Shown here: positions 1-7,525 of the stretch, one piece after another | Position numbering within the stretch: the first letter of the stretch is position 1 | How the letters are laid out: every line of letters starts with the position of its first letter | Origin: DAISKN01 sp963716925 | GTDB lineage: Bacteria > Acidobacteriota > Vicinamibacteria > Marinacidobacterales > SMYC01 | Assembly (NCBI GenBank): GCA_963716925.1 | Contig: CAVQUX010000015.1 | Coordinates: forward strand, 372,001-436,000 | Direction of reading: 5' to 3' | DNA length: 64,000 bases | Translations under genes and position numbers: made by a program | Notes under the pieces: generated by a model | Told to the model about the DNA's origin: nothing | Databases searched by the model: none | The model's input: only the letters and a program-made list of their open reading frames with translations

Positions 1-1
1 G

Positions 2-1393
2 CTCGCAGCGTCGATCCTCGCCAACCAGGCGAGTGCGGTGAGTCTCGTGGGGGCGCCCGCGTTCGTGGCCCTGCGCGAGGGTGGAGGCCTTCTGTGGCTC
101 CAGTACGAGCTCGCCGTGCCCATCGCGATGCTGCTGCTCATTGCGCTCCTCCTTCCCGCGCTTCGTAGCGTGCCCGGGTCGTCCATCTACGCCTACGCCG
201 AGAATCGCTTCGGCCGCTCCACGCGGCGGGCGCTGGCTGGCGCGTTCCTTCTCTCGCGGGGGCTGGCGCTCGGCGTCGTCCTCTACGCCTCGGCGCTGGT
301 CGTGGCCGAGACGCTCGGCTGGCCGGTGGACGCGGCGCTGCTGCTCGTCGGGGCGTTCGCGGCCGCCTACACCGGGCTCGGAGGGATCGTGGCGGACATT
401 TGGAGCGACGTGTTCCAGCTCGTCCTCCTGTGGGGTGGGACCGTCGTGTGCGCGCTCGACTTGCTCGCGGAGCGAGGCTTCGCCCTCCTCCGCGCAGTCC
501 CCGAGGAGCGGATGCGGACCCTGGTGCTGGATTCGACGGGACTTGTGGACGGTAACACCTTCTCCTTCTGGCCGATGCTGCTGGGAGGTCTCTTCTTGTA
601 TCTGACGTACTACGGCTGCGATCAGAGCCAGGCCCAGCGCCTCCTCACCGCCCGCGACGACCGCGAGGCGCGCCGAGCTCTGGTCCTGAACGGCCTTCTC
701 CGCTTCCCGCTCGTCCTGACCTACTGCCTGTTTGGCCTCCTTCTTGCCGGTCTCCTGCGCCTGGATCCGCATTTCGCGGCGGCGATGGAGGGCCGGCCAC
801 CCGACAGTCTGGTTCCAATCTTCATGACGAGCTACCTCCCGTCGGGGCTGCGCGGCCTCATGCTTGCCGCCATCCTGGCGGCGGCCATGTCCTCGATCGA
901 CTCTGCGCTCAACAGCCTTGCCGCCGTCACGCTCGAAGACGTCTTCAATTTGCCGCCCGCGAGACAGGGCGTCTGGATCCCGCGGGTCACGACGCTCTTC
1001 TGGGGTCTGTTCGCGGTGGTCTCCGGCACGGCGTTCGCGCGCGCCGGAACCGGCATCATCGAGGTCATCAACCAGATCGGCTCCGCCTTCTATGGTCCGC
1101 TCCTGGGAGTGTTCGCCCTCGGCGTCCTCGCGCCGGCCGTCGACGGCCGAGCCGCTATGTTGGGCCTCGGCGTCGGCCTCGCGGGAAACCTGCTCGTGGC
1201 GCGGCTGGCCCCGGCTGTTTCGTGGCTATGGTGGAACCCCGCGGGCATCGCTTTCACGGTGACGTCAGCGCTCCTGCTGACAAGGGCCTGGCCCAAGCTC
1301 CCGACCATCGTCTGGCCTCGCCGGGAAGGGATGGTCCTGACGTCAGCGTTCGTCGTGATGCTCGGAATCCTCGTGTTGCTGCAGCGGTGCTGA
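2..1393 (+). CDS. Sodium:solute symporter (SSS family), 5' end outside window
   Basis: The frame is open from the first bases of the window with no start, so the N-terminus is missing. Internal sequence such as SILANQASAVSLVGAPAF resembles the TM1-TM2 region of sodium:solute symporters, and at least ten hydrophobic segments follow. The acidic IVADIWSDVFQLV stretch and the AAAMSSIDSALNSL segment are typical of the SSS fold, where the latter lies in the helix that contributes the second sodium site. The substrate cannot be told from sequence. Sodium-coupled uptake would fit the ion and osmolyte theme downstream, but this gene ends before the operator-controlled block, so the link is only positional. 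Confidence 0.85.
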   Translation, partial: LAASILANQASAVSLVGAPAFVALREGGGLLWLQYELAVPIAMLLLIALLLPALRSVPGSSIYAYAENRFGRSTRRALAGAFLLSRGLALGVVLYASALVVAETLGWPVDAALLLVGAFAAAYTGLGGIVADIWSDVFQLVLLWGGTVVCALDLLAERGFALLRAVPEERMRTLVLDSTGLVDGNTFSFWPMLLGGLFLYLTYYGCDQSQAQRLLTARDDREARRALVLNGLLRFPLVLTYCLFGLLLAGLLRLDPHFAAAMEGRPPDSLVPIFMTSYLPSGLRGLMLAAILAAAMSSIDSALNSLAAVTLEDVFNLPPARQGVWIPRVTTLFWGLFAVVSGTAFARAGTGIIEVINQIGSAFYGPLLGVFALGVLAPAVDGRAAMLGLGVGLAGNLLVARLAPAVSWLWWNPAGIAFTVTSALLLTRAWPKLPTIVWPRREGMVLTSAFVVMLGILVLLQRC

Positions 1394-1460
1394 GCCTTAG
1401 ATGCCAGTGCGCCGAGCCTCCGTTTGGGACGGTGGTGGCGAGGAAGAGCGCGTGCCGGCA

Positions 1461-1493
1461 TTGTTTTGACTACCAATTACTTTCTGCTAGTAT
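1461..1493 (+). promoter_or_regulatory. MarR-type operator A overlapping an extended -10 promoter
   Basis: TTGTTTTGACTACCAATTAC (1461-1480) matches three other sites in the window (2918, 8791, 11591). It is followed by an extended -10 TGCTAGTAT (1485-1493 region), with TTGACT as a possible -35 about 16 nt upstream. An ATG lies 9 nt after the -10, so the transcript would be nearly leaderless. Operator function is inferred from the repetition of the site and the nearby MarR gene. Confidence 0.55.
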
Positions 1494-1502
1494 TCGGCCA
1501 GG

Positions 1503-1745
1503 ATGCAACGAGATCGCTCTAAAGCTCCGTCGAACGCCGTGGCCGTCGTCGCCCTAGTTTGGAATGGTCCGGATTCTTCACGGCGAAGCCGGATTGTGGT
1601 GGGCGAGTTGGTGGACCGGATGTGCGCGCACCTCTCGACGGTGTCAGAAATCGTCGAACAGCTGGTCACACGGCGCGTGTTGCGTCGAGAGATCGACGCC
1701 CACGTTGTTACCGAGGCGCCAGGCGTTCTCACGACCGCAGGATAG
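1503..1745 (+). pseudogene. Truncated MarR-family regulator remnant
   Basis: This 80-codon frame starts at the ATG placed directly after operator A. Its middle, with GELVDRM, then STVSEIV and VLRREID, lines up with GELSERL, STVSGIV and ALRRSVD of the intact MarR protein at 15759. The N-terminal dimerisation helices and the wing are missing or degraded, and a full MarR protein would be about 140-190 residues. It is either a decayed paralogue or a short protein of unknown function. The preserved operator and promoter suggest it once was, or still is, part of the same regulon. Confidence 0.45.
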
Positions 1746-1766
1746 CAAGGCGACTGGTCGGTAACT

Positions 1767-2183
1767 GTGTGCGAAGGCCGAATCGATGGGGACGTGGAGG
1801 CGTTCCTTCGTCAACACGTCAAGTCTTATGAGCATCTCGAGGCTCTCCTTCTGCTTCGGAGCCACCGAGATGAGGATTGGACCTCCGAGGCAGTCGCCGA
1901 GAAGCTGCGAATCACTCCGGCGGCCGCGCAAGAGGCGATCGACCACTTTGGCGCCACGGGCTTGATCCTGTCGCAGGCGAGCGGCTCGCGGCCCGCCTTT
2001 CGCTACCGCCCGGCGAGTGAGAGCCTCGAATCCATGGTCGATCGCCTCGTTCAGACCTACGGGGAAAACCGCCTCGGCATAATCCGCCTGATGAATGCAG
2101 GTGCGATCGACCGCGTGCGAAGCGCAGCGGTCCGAACGTTCGCGAACGCATTCCGCTTGGGGAAGAAGCACAAGAAGGGGTGA
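1767..2183 (+). CDS. Small winged-helix DNA-binding protein
   Basis: This is a 138-residue protein starting with GTG. Residues about 30-70 (WTSEAVAEKL, then ITPAAAQEAIDHF) form a helix-turn-helix in which a recognition helix follows a short turn, then a wing-like hydrophobic stretch GLILSQ. The C-terminal third is helical and ends in a basic tail LGKKHKKG. It resembles small bacterial proteins annotated only as transcriptional regulators. No good Shine-Dalgarno is visible before the GTG, so the start is uncertain. It follows the MarR remnant by 21 nt and could share its promoter at 1461-1493. Confidence 0.6.
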   Translation: MCEGRIDGDVEAFLRQHVKSYEHLEALLLLRSHRDEDWTSEAVAEKLRITPAAAQEAIDHFGATGLILSQASGSRPAFRYRPASESLESMVDRLVQTYGENRLGIIRLMNAGAIDRVRSAAVRTFANAFRLGKKHKKG

Positions 2184-2219
2184 TGCCACCTCGTCTGAAG
2201 GTTGCTCAGAGCGCCGTCG

Positions 2220-2903
2220 CTAACCATTACCACCAACGGCGATGCTGACCGGCAGACCGGACACGTCCGAAAGCCCGACCCGACGGAGCTCGAACCCTGC
2301 CTCCTCGAGAACATCAGGCAGTGCAATGGGGCGACAATCGACGAGAGCCGGCCAGCGGCTGCTGAACCACCGGTAAAACCGTGGGCGCCATGTCGTTGAA
2401 TCTCGATCGCCAAGCGACACGACCGTTAAGCGGCCGCCCTGTCGCAGTACCCTTCGGACTTCAGCCAGCACGGCAGGGATCTCGTTTTCCTTGAACAACT
2501 CCAAGGTGAAGGATGCGAACACCGCGTCGAAGCATCCCGAACGATAGGGCAGGGCAAGGGCGTCTCCCTGTTGCAGCGCGACGACTTTTCCGAGACCCAC
2601 GGAAGCGACGTGACGGTTGGCGACGCGCAGCATTCCAGCCGAGAGGTCGAGACCAGCTACTCGTCCCGAAGCGCCGACGGCGCGGGCCAGGGCCGGAAGC
2701 GCACGACCCGTACCCACCCCGATCTCAAGGACGCGCTCTCCTTGAGCGGCGGCGAGAGCGGTGAGCGCTCGACGGCGTGGTCGTCGCTCGCTTGCTTCAG
2801 CCATCCAGTCATAGAAGGAGCTCAGACGATCGTAGAGTTTCGCGCGCGCGAACCTCCGATCCCTCGTTGTCGCGAGTCCAGTGGCAGGCATAACCGCGCT
2901 CAC
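2220..2903 (-). CDS. Class I SAM-dependent methyltransferase (UbiE-like)
   Basis: The protein has 227 residues from GTG at 2903; an ATG four codons later (2891) is an alternative start. Motif I is VLEIGVGTGRALPALA, followed by the acidic end of strand 2 (VAGLDLSAGML), then GDALALPYRSGCFDAV and the LRQGGRLTVVSLG region, in the order typical of Methyltransf_11/UbiE-type enzymes. The substrate is unknown; related enzymes methylate quinone precursors, lipids or small molecules. It is transcribed away from the glucosylglycerate genes, and operator D (2918-2938) lies 15 nt upstream of its start, so it probably belongs to the same regulon. Confidence 0.8.
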   Translation of the reverse strand: MSAVMPATGLATTRDRRFARAKLYDRLSSFYDWMAEASERRPRRRALTALAAAQGERVLEIGVGTGRALPALARAVGASGRVAGLDLSAGMLRVANRHVASVGLGKVVALQQGDALALPYRSGCFDAVFASFTLELFKENEIPAVLAEVRRVLRQGGRLTVVSLGDRDSTTWRPRFYRWFSSRWPALVDCRPIALPDVLEEAGFELRRVGLSDVSGLPVSIAVGGNG

Positions 2904-2917
2904 TCGCCTAAAGCAGA

Positions 2918-2938
2918 TTATTTTGTACTCAAACTATC
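2918..2938. promoter_or_regulatory. MarR-type operator D in a divergent promoter region
   Basis: This 21-nt site differs from the one at 11591-11611 by a single base. It contains the short dyad TTTG-TACT-CAAA. It lies between the methyltransferase gene (start 2903, minus) and gpgS (start 3164, plus), so it could control both directions. No convincing -10 of the type seen at the other sites is evident here. Confidence 0.55.
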
Positions 2939-3163
2939 ATATTCCCAACCGCTGCCAAATCGCAAATGGAGCCGGAGAGGGAGGTAGCGGATACGACGCT
3001 CGCTCGATAAGCCGACCGGGCGTTGAATCGGTATTTACCATCGAATGATTGTTTGGCCCCCGGCGAGAAGGCCTGTTATCTTTGCAATGCTGACCCGCTG
3101 GGCGTTTCCGCTCGGGAACCGGCAGGCCTGCTCACCGCGGGTCGGCGAAGACAAGGAGGCCCC

Positions 3164-4372
3164 ATGAGCGACTTCCACCAGCAAGGACCCGTCACGATCC
3201 TGCCGCGCCTCGTCGCGCGTCCTGTGGAGGAGCTCGAGGCCCAGATTCTCGCCCTCACTCCGAAGTTTCCCGTGTCGCTGGTGATTCCGATGATCCCGAC
3301 GGAGATGGAGATGCCCGCTCTCGGCCGCATCCTCGACGAGCTGTGCCAGGTCAGCTATCTGGAATCGCTCGTCATATCGCTCAACCGGGCAACCCGCGAG
3401 GATTACGAACGGGCGGTGCGCTACTTCGACCGCTACTCCGGGCGCAAGGTGATTCTCTGGAGCGAGGCGCGCTCCACGCAGGCGTTTCTTGACAGGATGG
3501 AGCAGGCGGGGCTCAACGTAGGCTCTCCCGGCAAGGGGCGCGCCTGCTGGCTCGCCATGGGTCTGCTCCTCGCCGAGGAGAAGGTCGACTACATCGCGTT
3601 CGTCGACGCCGATATCGTCAACTTCAGTCGCGAGATGCTTGCCCGTCTCATCCTGCCGGCTCTCGATCCCATCGTGGACTTCGACTTCGTGAAGGCCTAC
3701 TACGCCCGCTTCTCCGATCGGCTCCACGGCCGCGTCACTCGCCTTTTCGTTTCGCCACTGCTGGCGGCGTTCACCCGCTTGATCGGAGCCGACCCTTACA
3801 TCCGCTACCTGTCCTCTTTCCGCTACCCGCTGTCGGGCGAGTTCGCGGTGCAGCGAGATCTCGCTTCGCGCCTGCGCTTGCCCTCGGATTGGGGTCTCGA
3901 GATTGTCACCCTCTTCGAGGCGCTCCGCCACCGCGCGCCCGTCCGCGTCTGCCAGGTCGAGATCGCGGATCGCTACGATCACAAGCACCAGGATCTGTCG
4001 GCGCAGGACGCGAGCACCGGGTTGAACCGGATGGCGCGGGACGTCGGCACCCACCTGCTTCGCACGCTCGCCGCCGCGGGAGTGGTCCTTTCCGAGGGCC
4101 TGTTCAAAAGCTTGCTAGCGGCCTACCAGCGTGAGGCCGAGGATGCCGTGGCCGACAGTTACGCAGTCGCCATGATCAACGGGCTCGGATACGACCGTCA
4201 TGAGGAGGAGATCGCGGTGCAGGTCTTCTCTCTTTCGTTGCGCCAGTCGATTGACGAGTTCGGCGCCGACCCCTCGGGGCCACCCCTGGTCCCCAACTGG
4301 TCCAGGGTCTGGGCGGGCGTGCACGACGCGGGCCCGTTGCTCATGAGCGCGGTCGCGGAAGGAGCGGCGTAG
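3164..4372 (+). CDS. gpgS: Glucosyl-3-phosphoglycerate synthase-like GT81 glycosyltransferase
   Basis: I start the gene at ATG 3164 because AGGAGG sits just upstream; the frame is open further upstream but that stretch looks non-coding. The product is 402 residues. A GT-A fold is suggested by SLVIPMIPTEMEMP, the SPGKGRACWLAMGLLL loop, the metal-binding FVDADIVNF and the LSGEFAVQRDLA acceptor-side motif followed by WGLEIVTLFEAL, as in mycobacterial and Persephonella GpgS. Such enzymes move glucose from a nucleotide sugar to 3-phosphoglycerate. The next gene encodes the matching HAD phosphatase 3 nt downstream, which supports a two-step route to glucosylglycerate, a compatible solute. A mannosyl specificity cannot be excluded from sequence alone. 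Confidence 0.8.
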   Translation: MSDFHQQGPVTILPRLVARPVEELEAQILALTPKFPVSLVIPMIPTEMEMPALGRILDELCQVSYLESLVISLNRATREDYERAVRYFDRYSGRKVILWSEARSTQAFLDRMEQAGLNVGSPGKGRACWLAMGLLLAEEKVDYIAFVDADIVNFSREMLARLILPALDPIVDFDFVKAYYARFSDRLHGRVTRLFVSPLLAAFTRLIGADPYIRYLSSFRYPLSGEFAVQRDLASRLRLPSDWGLEIVTLFEALRHRAPVRVCQVEIADRYDHKHQDLSAQDASTGLNRMARDVGTHLLRTLAAAGVVLSEGLFKSLLAAYQREAEDAVADSYAVAMINGLGYDRHEEEIAVQVFSLSLRQSIDEFGADPSGPPLVPNWSRVWAGVHDAGPLLMSAVAEGAA

Positions 4373-4375
4373 AGG

Positions 4376-5236
4376 ATGCCGGTCGCCCCGGGGGCCTCGA
4401 AGCTCCTCATCGCCACCGACCTGGATAGCTGCCTCCTGGATGCCACCACCTACTCTTTTGAGGCCGCGCGGCCCGCGCTCGCGCTTCTTGCCCGAGAGGA
4501 GCATTCCACTGGTTCTGGCTAGCAGCAAGACGCGCGCGGAGATGGCGCCGCTGGCGCAGATCCTCGACCTGACGACGCCGCTTATCGTCGAAAACGGCGG
4601 TGCACTGCTCGTCCCGGAGAAGGAATTCGCCAACGCGCCCGAGGCGCCCTGTGGCAGGCGGGATTCTGGGCTCTCGTTCTGGGCGCTCCACGCGAGAAAA
4701 TCCTCGAAGCTCTCGACGCCATCGCCGCGGAAACCGGTGCAAGCGTCCGCTCCTTTTCGAGGCTCGGTCTCGAGGAGGTGGAGCGGATCACCGGCCTCGC
4801 ACCGGACGCCGCGGCGCTCGCCCAGGAGCGGGAGTACGACGAGCCCTTCCTCCTCGAAGACGAAAGGCCTCTCGAGGCCATTACGCGCGTCGCCCGCGAG
4901 CGCGGTTTCAGGCTTACGCGAGCGGGGAGGTTCTGGCATCTCACCGGCGAGAGCGACAAAGGGCACGCCCTGCGCGCGCTCCTGCACCTCTATGCAGCTG
5001 AAGGACTCGAGTTCTCGACGGTCGGGCTGGGAGACGCGGCCAACGATCTTTCTCTGCTCCAGGCGGTGGACCGGCCCGTCGTGGTGCCGGGTTTCTTCGG
5101 CGGGATCGACCCTATTTTGCGGGCAGCACTGCCCAACGCCGAGCGTGCCCCGACCCCCGGACCTGCGGGATGGAACGCCGCCGTCCCCACCGTACTGGGC
5201 GGGGAGACGCTGGCCCCGTTGGAGGGCGGCGAGTGA
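4376..5236 (+). CDS. Glucosyl/mannosyl-3-phosphoglycerate phosphatase (HAD), two compensating frameshifts
   Basis: The N-terminus reads LIATDLDSCLLD, a HAD motif I with both aspartates. This frame meets a stop at 4520-4522. The family sequence continues in the +1 frame (RSIPLVLASSKTRAEM, LIVENGG) from about 4493, then returns to the first frame at about 4645 (ALWQAGFWALVLGAP). It ends with the lysine segment SDKGHALRAL and motif III GDAANDLSLLQ. One extra C at 4490-4493 and one missing base near 4645 would explain it. Without them the protein would be about 286 residues, normal for MpgP/GpgP enzymes that dephosphorylate the GpgS product. The end overlaps the next start (GTGA). Either these are sequence errors or the gene is broken. 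Confidence 0.7.
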
Positions 5237-6486
5237 GCGTCTCTCTCGATCCTGACATCGAGGTACGCCTCCAGGCCATCGGCGGCGCGGACCTCGTCGT
5301 GGGCATTCCCAGTTTCAACAACGCCGCCACCATCGGGCACGTCGTTCGCGCCGTCGTGGCGGGTCTCAACAAATACTTCGCCGACCAACGTACCGTGATC
5401 GTGAACTCGGACGGAGGCTCCAAGGACGGCACCCCGCAAACCGTGGCTTCTGCGGAGTTCGCAACCCCCGATGCAATTCTCGTCACCCATCCGCTGACCG
5501 CGGTTCAGAAGTTCACAACCCCGTACCATGGCATCCCGGGAAAAGGGAGCGCATTTCGCACGATCTTCGCCATCGCCGAGCGGCTCGGAGCCAAGGCCTG
5601 TGCTGTCGTCGACTCCGACTTGCGGAGCATCACTCCCGAGTGGATCCAGCTCCTGCTCGGGCCCGTGCTCCAGGAGGGGTTCGACTTCGTGGCGCCCCTC
5701 TATCTGCGCCACAAGTACGACGGGACGATCACCAACTCCATCGTCTATCCGCTCACTCGCGCCCTCTACGGGAAGGAAGTTCGGCAGCCCATCGGCGGCG
5801 AGTTCGGCCTGTCGAGCCGGGCTCGGATCGCACTATTTGTCGAAGCCCGTTTGGGAGACCGACGTCGCCCGATTCGGCGTCGACATCTGGATGACCACCA
5901 CGGCACTCGCCGAGGGGTTTCGCGTTTGTCAGGCGTTCCTGGCGCCAAGATCCACGATGCCAAGGATCCGGGCGCGGACCTCACCAGCATGTTCGTCCAG
6001 GTGGTCTCGTCCGTCTTCGATCTGATGGAGGCTTACGCCGAGAAGTGGGCCGCGGTCACCACTGTCGAGGAGGTTCCGCTCTTCGGCTTTCGCCACGGCG
6101 TAGGTTTGGAGCCCGTCCAGGTGAACGTGGATCGGATGGCCTCGATATTCCGCCAGGGCGTCCGGGATCTCCATGAAGTGTGGCAGCACGCTCTCGAGCC
6201 CGACAACCTGGCCGAGATCGCATTGCTCGCGCAAACGGAGGCGCCGCTGCGGGTTCCGAACCCGCTCTGGGTGCGCGTCGTCTACGACTTCGCGGTCGCC
6301 TACCATCGACGTGCGCTGCCGCGCGAGCAGCTTCTTCGATCGCTCGTTCCCCTCTACCTCGGTCGGACGGCGTCCTTCGTCCACGAGACCGCCTCGACGG
6401 GCGCCGCGGAGGTCGAGGAGAGCATCCGTGGACTGACCGATGAGTTCGTGAGGCAAAAGGACTACCTTCGCCAGCGGTGGGGCTAG
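5233..6486 (+). CDS. GT-A glycosyltransferase, mannosyl/glucosylglycerate type, with a compensating frameshift pair
   Basis: The GTG start at 5233 overlaps the previous stop (GTGA). The 417-residue product has VVGIPSFNNAATIGHVV, SDGGSKDGT, the IPGKGSAFRTIF loop, the metal motif VVDSDLRSI and RQPIGGEFGLSS. Between about 5822 and 5941 the family-like sequence runs in the +1 frame (YLSKPVWETDVARFGVDIW, then TTTALAEGFRVCQAF) and then returns to frame at GAKIHDAKDPG, so the literal translation carries about 40 wrong residues. Layout resembles glycosyltransferases that build mannosylglycerate or mannosylglucosylglycerate. With GpgS and phosphatase upstream, it probably adds a second sugar or makes a related osmolyte; this is inference. 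Confidence 0.7.
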   Translation: MSVSLDPDIEVRLQAIGGADLVVGIPSFNNAATIGHVVRAVVAGLNKYFADQRTVIVNSDGGSKDGTPQTVASAEFATPDAILVTHPLTAVQKFTTPYHGIPGKGSAFRTIFAIAERLGAKACAVVDSDLRSITPEWIQLLLGPVLQEGFDFVAPLYLRHKYDGTITNSIVYPLTRALYGKEVRQPIGGEFGLSSRARIALFVEARLGDRRRPIRRRHLDDHHGTRRGVSRLSGVPGAKIHDAKDPGADLTSMFVQVVSSVFDLMEAYAEKWAAVTTVEEVPLFGFRHGVGLEPVQVNVDRMASIFRQGVRDLHEVWQHALEPDNLAEIALLAQTEAPLRVPNPLWVRVVYDFAVAYHRRALPREQLLRSLVPLYLGRTASFVHETASTGAAEVEESIRGLTDEFVRQKDYLRQRWG

Positions 6487-6499
6487 AAAGGAGACGGAC

Positions 6500-7204
6500 A
6501 TGATTCAGTTTCTGCGGGATATCGTCGAGCGGACCTTCAGAGGCTTCGGCGACCGTCTGGCGGCCTTTGGCCCCAACGTGCTCGCGATGGGGGTCATCCT
6601 CGTGGCCGGCCTCGTGGCCGCGGGGGCGGTGTCGTTCGTGCTTCGGCGGTTTTTGCCGCGCGTTGGATTCGATGGGTTCGCCGAAAAAGTCGGCTTCGCC
6701 GGCCTGCTGCGAAAAGGAAACGTGGCCGCGAAACCCTCGGCGGTCGTCGCCCTTGTGAGCGCTTGGGCCGTACTCACTGTCTTCGCCCTTCTCGCCATCG
6801 GGGCCCTCGACCTCCAGTTCGCCATGGACTTCGTCTCTCGCGCCTTCGCCTACTTGCCGCAGCTTCTGATCGCCGCGATGCTTCTCGCGATGGGCTCGCT
6901 CGTCAGCAGCTTTCTCCGCCGCAGCGTGTTGATCGCCGCGGTGAACGCGGGGCTGCCCTCGGCGCGGCTTCTGGCGGGCGGCGCCTACACCGGACTCATG
7001 ATCTTGTTCATCGCCATGGCCGCCGAGCATCTGGGCGTCGGGCGCCAAATCCTGCTCGTTTCGTTCACGCTCCTCTTCGGCGTCGTCGTATTCGCGCTCT
7101 CTCTTGCCTTCGGTCTGGCGGGACGAGACATGGCCCGGGAGTTGCTGCAGCAGCTCCTCCGGCGCCAGGCGCCAGAAGAGAAGGACGACCTCAGGCACCT
7201 CTAG
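6500..7204 (+). CDS. Mechanosensitive-channel-like membrane protein (conserved TM helix repeat)
   Basis: The product has 234 residues, with a clear ribosome binding site (AGGAG, 6 nt before ATG). Four to five membrane helices are visible: about residues 25-48, 80-100, 112-135, 155-180 and 185-210. Two of the inter-helix segments repeat the pattern in which an FxxRVGFDGFAEKVGF-like amphipathic stretch follows a helix, as in the conserved TM helix repeat proteins related to MscS-type channels. It lacks the cytoplasmic MscS beta domain. It follows the glycosyltransferase by 13 nt, so it belongs to the osmolyte operon and may release solutes or ions on hypo-osmotic shock. That role is inferred from context. 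Confidence 0.65.
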   Translation: MIQFLRDIVERTFRGFGDRLAAFGPNVLAMGVILVAGLVAAGAVSFVLRRFLPRVGFDGFAEKVGFAGLLRKGNVAAKPSAVVALVSAWAVLTVFALLAIGALDLQFAMDFVSRAFAYLPQLLIAAMLLAMGSLVSSFLRRSVLIAAVNAGLPSARLLAGGAYTGLMILFIAMAAEHLGVGRQILLVSFTLLFGVVVFALSLAFGLAGRDMARELLQQLLRRQAPEEKDDLRHL

Positions 7205-7525
7205 GGAAGCACTTCGCCGACACCCTTCTCCAATGTGCTACGCTCCTTCCGGGAGCTCTCACGAACTTCGCCCTTACGCGCTCGCTACCGATTCGGCGAG
7301 ACCGAGGAGCGCTCTTGAATGTGATCGAGCCCCGGCGCACGGAGGGGGCCGAGAGGTGGTAACCTTCCGCAGATGACTTGCTCGCGCTATCGCGGTCCAG
7401 CGCTGACCCCAAGGGCGCCCGCCGCCACGCCGAGCTCCCAACACGATCCGCCTTTCGTCCCCTGAAACGGCCATCTCCGTCCGCGACGGGTCCACTGCCC
7501 GCCGTCACTTCCATGGGAGGTCGCT
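7205..7525. other. Intergenic stretch, no gene recognised
   Basis: These 321 bp contain only frames with no family resemblance, and no copy of the operator found at the other units. The antiporter ribosome binding site (GGGAGG, 7515-7520) lies at the right edge. A promoter for the antiporter must be here or upstream, but I cannot point to one. Confidence 0.4.

Noticed and set aside
3023..3163. 47-codon extension of gpgS
   Set aside because: It has no family resemblance, while AGGAGG directly precedes ATG 3164. It probably lies in the untranslated leader.
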